Assembly: GCA_013397695.1 (NCBI GenBank)
Contig: VYZI01000202.1
Location: forward strand, 805,559-869,558
Direction of reading: 5' to 3'
Origin: Centropus unirufus
Lineage: Eukaryota > Chordata > Aves > Cuculiformes > Centropidae
DNA: 64,000 nt
Shown piece by piece: positions 12,201-21,609 of the stretch. The notes under the pieces are model-generated. The model had not been told where the DNA came from and did not search any database. It worked only from the letters and a program-made list of their open reading frames with translations. Both the position numbers and the translations under genes were made by a program. Every line of letters begins with the position of its first letter. Position 1 is the stretch's first letter.

Positions 12201-15200
12201 AGGACATAGAAGGAGGTGGGGATGAAACCTAGACATAACCTGATGTTACTTCCCAAGGTATAAATAACCATCTACCAGATGCCCATTTTGAGAACGCTAG
12301 GCTAGGGCAACAAAATTCAAAGTGCAGCCTCAGTAAGACCCTGAAATGCTTTCTTTCCCTTTATTTTTTCTGATAGCATGACAAAATTCCTAGGGGGAGT
12401 GGTTCTACATCAGTGTTAGCAATGCAATCTTTAAAATTAATCTTTTTTACTTATAAATCAGTTAGATTTATAGAGGGAAACTCCATTCAGAGGAGGGAAT
12501 GCCTGCATACATACTGAGTTTTGTCTAATTGCCTCTTGAGGTTAAGCCAGACTTTCTTTTACACTGTCCCAATTCCTCATTGTCCCTGCCTCAAATCCTT
12601 TACAGCACTGAGCTCTGCAGAGCTGGTAATGAGCGGCATCTTGGAGAAGCAAGAGTTCAAGTCTCCATTTATTTTCTTTAGAACGTAGGAGCATCTGAGC
12701 CTTTATGCTGGGAGCATTATCAGCAATTTCAGAACCACCCCTCGCAGCCTCTGCCTCCAAACACCACTCCCAAATTGCTGATACAGCTCATAATTTAGTA
12801 TTACAGTTTTGACATCTGATATTTCCCTAAATACACCAAGGTCCTTATCCCCACACCCAAAACACAGAAGGAAAGGAAAACCATAGTCCCCCTTCAATGC
12901 TCTGTGGCTTAGTCTAACAATAAACCCAGCAATGCAGCCAGAATACTACAATTTTTCAGTTAAAATGGACAAAGTTCAATCATTTCTTTGCCAGCAACGT
13001 GAATACATGTGCACGTGTGTGCACGAGAGAGGCGGCAGGAGGGTGTGGATATGTAGGTACCTCCTCTGCTGTGGTCCCCATTAATTCTGTCTGTGTTTCA
13101 GCACATGCAGTGCCTGGCCATAGCCACCTACTCCAGGTTTCTCTGTCTAATTATTGGCAAGGGTGAAGCTGTTAGAAACTAGACTCGGTAACTGGCTTTT
13201 AATTTTGCAGCTAGAGGTTGTCAGGGCAAGGAAGAGAAAACTGCCAACTATGTTTCCTCCATACAGTCTGTGTCTTTTCACTGCAGTACAGAAGCTGGAG
13301 GTGGAAAACCTTAAGAGAGAAAAATAAACCTTCCTCTCTTCCCAGCCACAGCGATTGCCCCCACCTCAAACCCTCAGGATCAGGGACTGATGTGTCAGAT
13401 TGTTCTGTAGGGAAAAGCTACGCACGTTTTCTAACACAGGCAGCAATTCGGTATGAAACAAGGTTTACAATATATTCCGGCCTTTTTGGCCTCTCCAGCA
13501 GGTGACCTTTCCCAAGCACTGGAGGTGGGCAGATTACACCAGGGCCTGTGTCAGGCAAAAGCATGACCAAAGGTATAAAACTGGTTTCTGTCAAGGAAGG
13601 GAATAAACATGCATCTCAGCAGAGCGATAACACAGAATACAGGATACACCGCTCAACAGTAATTGCATTGTTACAAATTAATGAAAATCAGAAGTCGAGT
13701 GGACAGGACCCAAACAAGTGTCATCACTGAGGAAAATGCAGGCAAGACTCCACAGCTGTGTATTCTGCACGGAAAGGGCCAGACTGCCCGCTACACCATC
13801 CCCTGCAAGACAGTAGAATCACACAGCAGCAATTTTTAGCGATAGCTTTGAAAGGAGAAGGAAGAACTCCAGCACTCATGAAACCAGATTTCATTCACAC
13901 CACTTTTATGGAACAACTTGGTTTTGTCAGCCAGTTTCAACGTCCATGAACTCTTTGTAGGCAGCTGTAGCAGAGGGTAACTTTTTCCCTGCGATATCAG
14001 AATTTCCATGGAAAGAGGTGCTGGTTTACAGCTCTTGTGATAGTGGTGACAGAAGGGGAATCGGAGTATGGGGGCTGGGAGAGGAAGAAACCTGAAAGGC
14101 AGTGGTGGCTAACAGTGAAAAAAACAACTGAGCTCTGGCTCTGATCACGTGTGGTACAAGGGGTGACTCTGGAAAGATGGTCCCTTATAAATTGAAATTA
14201 TGATTATGTGTCCTTATCTCTCTGGTCAACCAAAGGAATGGGTTTCAAGGTGATCATAACATAGGAAAATAAGGCTAACAATCATTACTTGTATTGCCAC
14301 TTTAATTCAAATAACTTTCTTGGCATTTTTTTTTCCTGTTTATTTCTCATGAAATAAACTTTCTTCTTAAGGTTTACAAGTTTACCTTCCCTCACATCCC
14401 ATCGCGAGAACTGTATCTTCAAAAGCAACAGCAAACAGGTAAGATTTTCCCTTCCCAAGTCTCCTACTGACCTGAACTGTGCAAACTGCCTAAAGCTTTC
14501 CTTGAGGGCATGGATGTAGAGAGAGTTCACAGATCTCACAAATTTTGTACTAGAGATCTGACGCAAGGAGAGGCCCACAGTTCTCCCGGGGGAATTGGCT
14601 GCCTTATCTAACACACCTCAGTTTAATACGCCTGCCTGTGTGCCACGATGCGGGGCAAACCCCCCAGATATCTTAGATTAAATGTTTTTCTTATGCTTCA
14701 GCTACAGATGTCAAACTATGACCTAGGTCACACTGCCACCCAGCTTGCAAGAGGAACCCATGAATCTTCCGTATCCCTGCTAACTTCCAGGTTCATCCTT
14801 CCCCCCACAGCCTGAAACACCCAGATTTGCACGGCTAAAAAAAGAGATCGCTGCATCCTCCTAGAGATGATGGAAGAGGCCTAAAGCGGGCACTGCGAGC
14901 ATGGGGACTCCTAAGGGTGGCCTCAGCCCTGCTCTCCTATGTCAGCACCATCAGGGACAACAGAGAAGCCGCTGTGACAGAGCGTGGGGACAGCGTTCAG
15001 CCGAAGCAAGAAGGGTGCAAGGAGACATCCCGGCTCCAAGAGTCTGGCACTAGGGCTTCGCACCTCCCCTGTGCCATGAGTGCCCCCAGTCTCTTTGACT
15101 AATTACTTAATTGGGTGGAACTTTCACTTGAGGCGGTCCTCAGTAAATCCTGGGCTGCGTTCTCCTGCCTGCAGCGTCCTGCTGGGAGGCTGGGCTCGCT

Positions 15201-15229
15201 TTTGGGGCTGTTTCTGCCATTCCCGAGGG
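9201..15229. other. Intergenic, no gene recognised
   Basis: No supported coding exon on either strand. The stretch about 10430-10720 is AT-rich with homeodomain-like TTAAT/AATTA words, and could be an enhancer or simply AT-rich spacer. A short alternating purine-pyrimidine run (GTGCACGTGTGTGCACG) lies near 13010-13026. The 115-residue open stretch at 11534-11881 resembles no protein family. Confidence 0.5.
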
Positions 15230-15700
15230 GAGAGAGAGGGCCCGTCCCCCTGGCCCCGCGGCTCGCTGCCCGGGGCCGCACGGGGCGAGGGCAACGGAGA
15301 GGAAACCGCCTGCCCTCTGCTGGGGCCGCCGGGAAAGCGGGCCCCGCACAGCTTCGGGAAAGGCTTTTCCAAGGGAAAGGGTGGACGCGCTGGCTGGAGA
15401 AGCCTCCGGCGAGTCCCGCCGATGCCGCTGCGCACACAGAGCTTGAATGGACAACGGGAATCGCATCCCTGGGGATGTCACCGGGGCAGCACAGAGCTTG
15501 AACGGACACCGGGAATCGCATCCCTGCGGACGTCACCGGGACAGCGCAGAGATGGAACGGACACCGGGAATCGCATCCCTATGGATGTCACCGGGGCAGG
15601 TGGCCAAGCGAGGCCGACGCGTTCCTGCTCGGGGTTATCTTCACGAGAAGGGACAGCGCGGTGACAGCAAGCTCGGTGCTGGGCACGGGTCGGGGAGAGA
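15230..15700. promoter_or_regulatory. CpG-rich block, possible orphan CpG island
   Basis: GC content and CpG density jump sharply here compared with the flanks, with many CG steps between about 15240 and 15680. Because stops are GC-poor, several frames on both strands stay open for 100-190 codons, including a plus-strand frame at 15080-15664. These overlap each other and look like composition artefacts. The block lies about 2 kb upstream of the BOD1 promoter island and could be a separate promoter, an upstream BOD1 regulatory region, or just GC-rich repeat DNA. Confidence 0.55.
15435..15599. repeat. Minisatellite, 55-bp unit, 3 copies
   Basis: The core word GGGAATCGCATCCCT recurs at 15456, 15511 and 15566, exactly 55 bases apart. 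Each copy runs from CACAGAG(C/A) through the core to CACCGGGGCAG with only a few substitutions. Three full units make 165 bases. As 55 is not a multiple of 3, each copy is read in a different frame, which argues against a coding repeat. A related word in inverted orientation, GGAATGCGATTCC, sits at 15726-15738. Confidence 0.9.
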
Positions 15701-16770
15701 AAGGACTGCTAGCAGCTGTCAGACAGGAATGCGATTCCAAGGATACTTCCGAGTGCCTGGATGAGCCGTGGGGGGTCTTACGCCCGGCTTGGAGATAGCC
15801 GACACAGGCTGGTGGCAGTGACAAGGCGGGACGGACAGCTCGAGTGTTACTGTGAAGCTCGGGCTCTGTACGCATTCCCATTTTCCCCCAAATGGGCCAA
15901 GTGGAAAAGGGACATCTTACACTGCTTCTCAGAGCTGCTGAATTTTGATCCTTCTTTTTCCTCACTGGATGGTGCACAGAAAGAAAGGTGAGGATGACCC
16001 TGTGCAGGGCATCTTTGAGGAGAATGGGAGTATCGCAATCACACACAGCTTGTCCCCCGGCAGCTAAGATCGGAATATCCTGTTATATTCAATTCTACTT
16101 TAAAATGGGGCCAGAAAAACTAATATCTGGACTTTGTACCCTGTGGCTTGCAGATGCAATCAGGACAATAAACTACAGGGGTAGCCCAAGCATATGCAGC
16201 AGAGGCATCACCTTTAACAGATTTCCTTGCTCATTCACACCCCAGGGGCTGTGTTTTGGTGCTGCCCTTCCTTTGATAGGTGTGGAACTGCAGTCCTAAT
16301 GGAAATTAAGGACAATCCAGGCAAAATTGTTTTCTTCTTTACCTACACAAGTGAATTTATGACTTTTTTTTTTCTTATTTGTTACTTGGTGTAGAGAAGG
16401 ACTTAGATTAGAATAAATTCTCTGCCAGTAGCAGCAATTTGTTTAGTTCAGTGCTGCTGCTACACAGTGATTTACTTGATCATTTAAGAATCATTCTGCA
16501 TTGTTCATTTCTGTATCAAAAATAACATACCAAGAAGTCCTTTTGCTCACTCATATCAACTCACGTTATAAGTGAACACACACAGCATTCTTCTCCTTTA
16601 TGCATATATGAAGGTTCTAAACAAATACTCTTATTCCTCCTCTGGTTGTACATCAATAGTTGCAGGGCAGGATATTGATATTCAACTCAAATGTAAATCT
16701 GCATGGCTGGAACATCCTTGACATTTCTTTCTGGCTGCTACAGTCTACCCACAATTTATGCTACGCCACT
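15701..16770. other. Intergenic, no gene recognised
   Basis: Unique sequence between the CpG-rich block and the CR1 element. It becomes AT-rich after about 16300. No exon, RNA gene or repeat family recognised. Confidence 0.5.
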
Positions 16771-17183
16771 GAGAAGCTGGTGAAGGGGCTGGAGAAGAAG
16801 TCACAGGAGGAGTAGCTGAGGGAGCTGAGGTTGTCCAGCCTGGAGGAGAGGAGACTGAGACCTCATCCCTGCCTCCAACTGCTGGAAAAGAGGGTGTAGA
16901 GAGGTGGGTCCTGGTCTCTTCTCCCAAGCGATAGGTGATAGGACAAGGGGGAATGGCTTCAAGCTGCGCCAGGGCAGGGTCAGATTGGACATTGGGAAAA
17001 AAATGTCACCGAAAGAGTGATGACTCTTGGAGTGATGGCGCTGGAACGGGCTGCCCAGGGAGGTGGCTGAGCCACCATCCCCAGTCATTTAAAAAGCAGG
17101 TACATGAGCTTTAGTGGGACAGGTGTGGTTGGGCTCAATGATCTCTGAGGTCTTTTCCAACCTGGTGATTCCATGATCCTATG
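16771..17183 (+). repeat. CR1 LINE, 3' end, plus strand
   Basis: The sequence follows the plus-strand order of the avian CR1 3' untranslated region. In order there is a 'gagggagctgaggttgtccagcctggaggag' type block near 16816-16846, 'gataggacaaggggg' near 16936, 'gtcagattggacattgg' near 16979, 'ctgcccagggaggtggctga' near 17050, and a 3' end with two degraded ATTCTATG-type repeats finishing near 17183. The internal part is diverged and has small deletions. The 3' terminus lies about 270 bp upstream of the first ZNF143-type site of BOD1, so this copy forms the outer edge of the promoter. Confidence 0.88.
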
Positions 17184-17456
17184 AAGCACTCGGAGGTTAC
17201 AGCCTGGCACAAATCCTCCAAGAATCCCGAGAGCGTCCCGGGGACGGGGACCCCAGACCATAACGGCACAGATCCAGAGGGACCTGTGCGATGTGACATA
17301 GCATCCCTTCCACCCCAAACACAGCACCCGTGGAGCCGAGCCCGGGCTGACTCTGATGGACAGAGGGAGCAGAGCCCTGCGACCAGCCTGGCCGGCGGAG
17401 ACACCAGACACCGAACACTCGGCGGAGGGGAGGCCGGCCCGGTCCCCCCCAAACGA

Positions 17457-17476
17457 ACTACAATTCCCAAGATGCA
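17457..17476 (+). promoter_or_regulatory. ZNF143/Staf-type binding site
   Basis: ACTACAATTCCCAAGATGCA closely follows the known ZNF143 (Staf, SBS) element as I remember it, with the ACTACAA half and the TTCCCA..ATGC half both intact. This element is typical of CpG-island promoters of housekeeping and cell-cycle genes. It is the first of two such sites before BOD1. Confidence 0.75.
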
Positions 17477-17530
17477 CCGCAAAAAGCAAAGCGGCTGCCC
17501 CTCCGCTGCATTGCGGGTACTGCGTCGCGT

Positions 17531-17550
17531 TGCACCCTGGGATTTGTAGT
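17531..17550 (-). promoter_or_regulatory. Second ZNF143/Staf-type site, opposite strand
   Basis: On the minus strand this reads ACTACAAATCCCAGGGTGCA, again a good match to the ZNF143 element. It faces the site at 17457-17476 with 54 bases between. A weaker half-site (CCCGCAATGCA, minus strand, 17507-17517) lies between them. The cluster therefore has one site on the plus strand and one or two on the minus strand. Confidence 0.7.
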
Positions 17551-17573
17551 TCTGCAGGCACCCTTCGCCGCCC

Positions 17574-17635
17574 ATGGTCTGTAACGGCCCTTCCCGGCGA
17601 GGACTCGCCTCCCCGTGATGCAGCGCGCCGGGTGA
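17574..17635 (+). other. Two minimal upstream ORFs before BOD1
   Basis: An ATG in a good Kozak setting (CCGCCCATGG, ATG at 17574) opens 14 codons and stops with TGA at 17616-17618. That TGA overlaps a second ATG at 17618-17620 (TGATG), which opens five codons and stops with TGA at 17633-17635. They matter only if transcription starts upstream of 17574, which I cannot tell from sequence. If it does, they could lower BOD1 translation. Confidence 0.3.
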
Positions 17636-17640
17636 CGTAA
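17633..17640 (+). promoter_or_regulatory. CRE-like site
   Basis: TGACGTAA, a common CREB/ATF variant of TGACGTCA, lies inside the CpG island about 150 bases before the first visible BOD1 codon. Binding by CREB/ATF factors is inference from the motif and the promoter setting. Confidence 0.5.
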
Positions 17641-17700
17641 TCGCGGCGCGCCGCCGGCCACGGGCGCGGCGCGAGGAGCCGCGGGCGAGCGGGGCGCGGG

Positions 17701-17788
17701 NNNNNNNNNNNNNNNNNNNNNNNNNNNNNNNNNNNNNNNNNNNNNNNNNNNNNNNNNNNNNNNNNNNNNNNNNNNNNNNNNNNNNNNN
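17701..17788. other. Assembly gap (88 N)
   Basis: All 88 positions are N. The gap sits in the most GC-rich part of the CpG island and removes the BOD1 start codon and the first part of its glycine/alanine-rich N-terminus. If the gap length is real, the BOD1 frame has no ATG between the in-frame TGA at 17633-17635 and the gap, so the start codon lies inside the gap. Confidence 0.98.
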
Positions 17789-17953
17789 GGGAGCGCAGGA
17801 GGCGCGGCCTCCGGCTCGGGGCCTGGCGCCACCGATCCGGCCTCGCTGCCGCCCGGCGACGCGCAGCTCATCGCCATCATCGTGGAGCAGCTCAAGAGCC
17901 GTGGCCTGTTCGACGGCTTCCGCCGGGACTGCCTGGCCGACGTGGACACCAAG
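17789..17953 (+). CDS. BOD1: BOD1 coding exon 1 (5' end in the gap)
   Basis: Fifty-five codons are visible after the gap, ending in DVDTK. The donor is AAG|GTAGCG, phase 0. The first 20 or so residues are Gly/Ala/Ser-rich and low complexity. The conserved helix beginning QLIAIIVEQLKSRGLF follows. The minus strand is also open across this exon and the gap, but this is a GC-composition shadow. Confidence 0.95.
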
Positions 17954-20900
17954 GTAGCGCCGCCGAGCCGGGCCCCGCCGCTGGATCCCCGGTACCGGAG
18001 GGCACCCCTTCCCGCCCCCCGATTCGCCGCGGTGCCCCGGGGGCAGGGAGGCCGGCCGGGGTTCGCTGCCAGCTGGGCTGCTCCAGGGCTGGCCCCGGCT
18101 TGAAGCGAGCGGGAAATTCCGGAGCGGAACGGGCTCAGATTTTCTAGGCTAGGCCTCGTTAAGAAAGTGTTCTCACATAAAATCGCCACTCCTGGGGAGC
18201 ATGATTTCCACATTTCCCAAACAAACGTTTAGCCATTGAGGTGTTCTCCAGCTCCTGCTTTAAACTCATTTCTTCCTCAGGCACAATGTGAGCTCCTGAG
18301 CATTTGTTGGCACTATTTAAGTCGAGTTGTTTACAATTTCCCTGTCAAACCCTTGGTGCTTTGCTTTACCAAGCTGCTACCCCATAGCAAACCCATTCCT
18401 GAAGCTGACAGGTCATCTGTGCTTCAGAGCAGCTTTGTCAGGATAGAGATACCTTAGCCTTTGATCTCACTGCCCAGGACAGACACTGCACCTCTGTCAC
18501 CACCTCTTTCATTCACCATCCCATATGCATATCAGATTCTGAAATGTAAATGCTGTCATCCTCTTGTCCTTTCCTTGCACGGTACCAGGATCTGGCCGGT
18601 CCTATCTATGTATATGGCCTTGTTAGTTCAGTTCCTGCTTACTGTCATTCAGTATCCACTGATAAACCCTGTATAATTCTTATCTTCTGTCTTAGTATCA
18701 CAAAGGCGAATAATTAAGTTCTTTGTTAGTGACTACATTACTCAGCCAGTTTCCTAGGGATTCTGTGATGGAGTGTTTCCAGACAACAAGAGCTCTGCTT
18801 AAATAACTCCTGTTTGCACAGACAGTTTGCATTTCACTAAGTAATATTATGAGCAGATAACAACTTTAAAACCAATCTATCCAGCTATTTAAGACATCAT
18901 CGTGGCACTCTGACCAACTCTTCTTCGCAATTACCAGTTGTGCTCTTAGGTAGAACAAGCTTACCTTTGTTCAGCAAGTGAAAGGGCGGAGAATAGAGGC
19001 CACAGAAGAGCAGTGTACGTGACAAAAGATGTACTGTGAAGGACTCTAGCAAGGGATTGGTTGAGATCTTTCAGCTGTTTAACCAGAATTTTTTATTATT
19101 TTTTTTTCAGCCAGCCTATCAAAATTTGAGGCAGAAAGTAGACAACTTTGTATCGACCCACTTGGACAAACAGGAATGGAATCCAGCAATGAACAAAAAC
19201 CAGTTACGAAATGGTCTAAGGCAGAGTGTGATTCAGTAAGTAAGCAACATTCTGTGAAATAATGGTAATAAATAATATATACAAGCTTATCATCCAAGTC
19301 AAATAAGAATCTGGAAAATGAAGTTTTTCGCAGCGCTTTCTGTTGTGCCCTCCTGGGCTTCATTACCCTAGTGGATGCAGTCTGAACTCTCATTAAAACA
19401 CTTAAATTACTGCTTTACCCAAAATCTGTATTTTCATGAGTTGAGCAGCATGGTGAAGTACTCATATTCGCTATCTAGGTAAATTATTGTTGCAAACAAC
19501 CAACACTATGCCGCTAGCAAAGCTGTACCTGAGGTGCTGAACTGAATGGCCTTGACCTTTGTTTTCAGGAAAGAGAAGATCTTGCCCTACTTAGAGAAAA
19601 AGTCCTGAAGATGCCAATATTTGTTTTAAGTAGAATCCAACCACTGGCAGGCAGTAATCAAACTGGGCTCCCTGATTTCACGCAGCAGAGGGTTGCTTTT
19701 GTGCAGCGACTTAAAATAGCACATTCCCAACATGGCAGGAAAGCCAGCTTAAACTATGCTGCTTAGAGATTTAGTTTGAGTATCTCTTGCTGCTAACTCA
19801 TTGCAGTCTGAAGCGTGAGCCTTATCTTATTTGACTAAAAGTCATGGATAAAAACTAAGTTGTGGAGAGAGGGACAGGAGGGGACTTGATAATGGCATTT
19901 ATGCTTACATGGAAAGCTATTAAAATGTCTCACACACAGAAGAAAGTGTTTCAGAGCACTAGATAGAACCTGTAAATAATTAGTATGTAACAGGAGGTTG
20001 TTTAATCTGTAATTAGAGAAGGCAGTGACCACTGAAGTACAAAATTTCCTGTCTTTACTTAGAGTCCTTGAGACAGGTTTGTCACTTAGCGCTTCCTCTT
20101 ATTTCATGTTACTCTACCACTAGAAGGAAGCAGACAACTGAAAATTGTTATATCAGGGAGCCTGGAATAAGAAGAATGTAAAGTGCTCCCTTTAAGTAAG
20201 CCACTAGTACAAAGAACAGACACGCAGTATCAGGGAGTTTGAAGAGCCTCTGTCGCTCCTGTAGTTGTGAGACCAAGCACTGAGAGTGTCAAGACACACA
20301 CGGCCTTTGTTGCACACACGTATACGTGTGCTGTGCCCTGCATGTGACACGATGTGCCAAGACCCTGCACCCACTGCTTGCCAGCAGTCACAGCCTTCTT
20401 GGTCTTGTGGCTCCTTTACTGAGCGCCAGGCAACGTCTCAATTTCCTGTCCCCTGCTCCCTTGCAGACATGACTTAAGCCTGCTAGACAGTCTGTGCCCC
20501 ACAATCCAAGAGCCTGACGCAGCCCCTGAAGTAATAAGTCACTTCAGTTACTGGTGTTTGGTTCCAGAAACTTTGCTGTGTGCTTGTTTTTATTATTAAT
20601 ACCCATCTGTCTAGACTAACAGTTATAAGGAGTGAGTGACAGTAATGTTATTAGGGGAAAGCCTCTTCCCCCTCGAGTCAGCCAAAAAAAAAAGGCTGCT
20701 CTCACCTGCCCTCCTAGAATAGCTTGTTTCCCTTGTTTGTGCCAAAATCTGTTTGTTTGCTTTCATATTGACCTCATTTCCACATGAGCCCTATTAAAAA
20801 GTGCCTCTTGTCCAACATGTCATTTAAGTACCTGGGAGACCAGGTGGCAGTTGTTAATTCTGTAGGGAGAAGCCAGAGGGGGTGGGGGAAATAGGCGATT

Positions 20901-21251
20901 GAAACAGCTCCCTGTTAAGGATCTACTGAGTGGGCTGCAGTTCTCACCATATTAATGCTAATTGCAGTTGACAGGAAGGCTCTGGAGAATTACTGGAGGA
21001 GATTGGGGAGAAACTTCAGAGGAGCTGAATGACTCCTTTGTCTTTGTTCAAGGTCAGGAATGCTGGAAGCTGGAGTGGACAGAATTATTTCTCAGGTGGT
21101 GGATCCAAAACTAAACCACATCTTCAGGCCCCAGATAGAGAGGGCGATTCATGAATTTTTGGCTGCACAAAAGAAAGAGGAAAGCGTGCCAGCTCCTCCT
21201 CCAGAGCCTGAGAATAAGGATCCTCCTGCTCCATCTCAGGATGCCTCCTAA
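17789..21251 (+). CDS. BOD1: BOD1, biorientation of chromosomes in cell division 1 (three exons, 5' partial)
   Basis: Joined exons 17789-17953, 19111-19235 and 21053-21251 give 162 codons plus TAA. The product starts with a Gly/Ala/Ser-rich tail (about residues 1-20 of the visible part). The conserved Shg1-type region follows: IIVEQLKSRGLFDGFRRD around visible residues 30-47, then NLRQKVDNFVSTHLDKQEWN, the RNGLRQS stretch, and AGVDRIISQVVDPKLNHIF. It ends in a short Pro/Glu-rich tail. This is BOD1 along its whole length. BOD1 is known as a small kinetochore and spindle protein that restrains PP2A-B56 phosphatase so that chromosomes attach correctly. Its family is related to yeast Shg1 of the COMPASS complex, and BOD1-family proteins also associate with SET1B. 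The human protein is about 185 residues, so roughly 23 residues are missing, which fits inside the N gap. No frameshift or internal stop is present, and the gene looks intact. Confidence 0.96.
17954..19110 (+). other. BOD1: BOD1 intron 1
   Basis: Intron of 1157 bases, GT...AG, ending in a strong poly-T tract followed by CAG at 19108-19110. The first 150 bases are still CpG-rich and the rest is ordinary. I see no other exon or repeat inside it. Confidence 0.93.
19111..19235 (+). CDS. BOD1: BOD1 coding exon 2
   Basis: 125 bases encoding the PAYQNLRQKVDNFVSTHLDK to RNGLRQSVI segment, the central conserved helices of the family. It follows a polypyrimidine-CAG acceptor and ends ATT CA|GTAAGT, a near-perfect donor. 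The split Gln codon is completed by the first base of exon 3. Confidence 0.96.
19236..21052 (+). other. BOD1: BOD1 intron 2
   Basis: Intron of 1817 bases, GTAAGT...CAAG. It contains a 16-bp perfect palindrome CACACGTATACGTGTG at 20315-20330 flanked by CA/TG-rich DNA, and a short poly-A run near 20684. No further exon or transposon recognised. Confidence 0.93.
21053..21251 (+). CDS. BOD1: BOD1 coding exon 3 with stop codon
   Basis: The acceptor is TTGTTCAAG|GTCAGG. The exon completes Gln and continues SGMLEAGVDRIISQVVDPKL, then the FRPQIERAIHEFLAAQKK helix and a Pro-rich tail ending SQDAS before TAA at 21249-21251. The ATG at 21060 is an internal methionine, not a start. Confidence 0.96.
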
Positions 21252-21603
21252 AGGTCTTGTATCTCTGCACTTACTACCTTTTTCATGTACCTCATGTCTG
21301 TAGTTTGTATAACCTATGACAGAGAAGACATTGTGTTCTTCCTGGCTTGACAGGGAGGACACTTTAATCATCAGCCTGCTGTCAGTGTCAGACAGTCATC
21401 TGAGCTACATCCACTTCAGTATCTGCTAAAAATACATCAGAACTGAAGACATAAGTATGATGTAAAACAGCTATCAAGGAACACTGTGGAGTGTGCCAGT
21501 GCTGGTTTTGGTTCGGGCCAAAAGGCCTTTTATTCCTGTAAAAGCATAGCCAGCATGATTGACATGGAATTGGCTGGAGAGCTTTCAGAACAATATCAAA
21601 TGA

Positions 21604-21609
21604 ATTAAA
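21604..21609 (+). terminator. Candidate BOD1 proximal poly-A signal
   Basis: ATTAAA, the commonest variant hexamer, is followed within 40 bases by GTGGAGTGGTG, a GT-rich downstream element. It would give a short 3' UTR of about 370 bases. Confidence 0.35.

Larger units (their letters stand above)
17215..18110. promoter_or_regulatory. BOD1: BOD1 CpG island
   Basis: Dense CG dinucleotides start soon after the CR1 end and continue through the N gap and exon 1 into the first 150 bases of intron 1. Composition falls back to the local average after about 18130. This is the expected setting for the promoter of a broadly expressed cell-cycle gene. The densest part (17640-17700 and probably the gap) is almost pure GC. 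Confidence 0.85.

Noticed and set aside
15080..15664. 194-codon plus-strand open frame and several overlapping ones
   Set aside because: CpG-rich DNA keeps several frames open on both strands at once, and the 55-bp repeats change frame from copy to copy, which is not how coding repeats behave.
17458..18213. 251-codon minus-strand open frame across the BOD1 promoter and exon 1
   Set aside because: It runs through the N gap, lies in very GC-rich DNA where stops are rare, and is antisense to the well supported BOD1 exon. No known protein resembles it.
20315..20330. 16-bp perfect palindrome in BOD1 intron 2
   Set aside because: About one such palindrome is expected by chance in 64 kb, and the CA/TG-rich surroundings raise that number.
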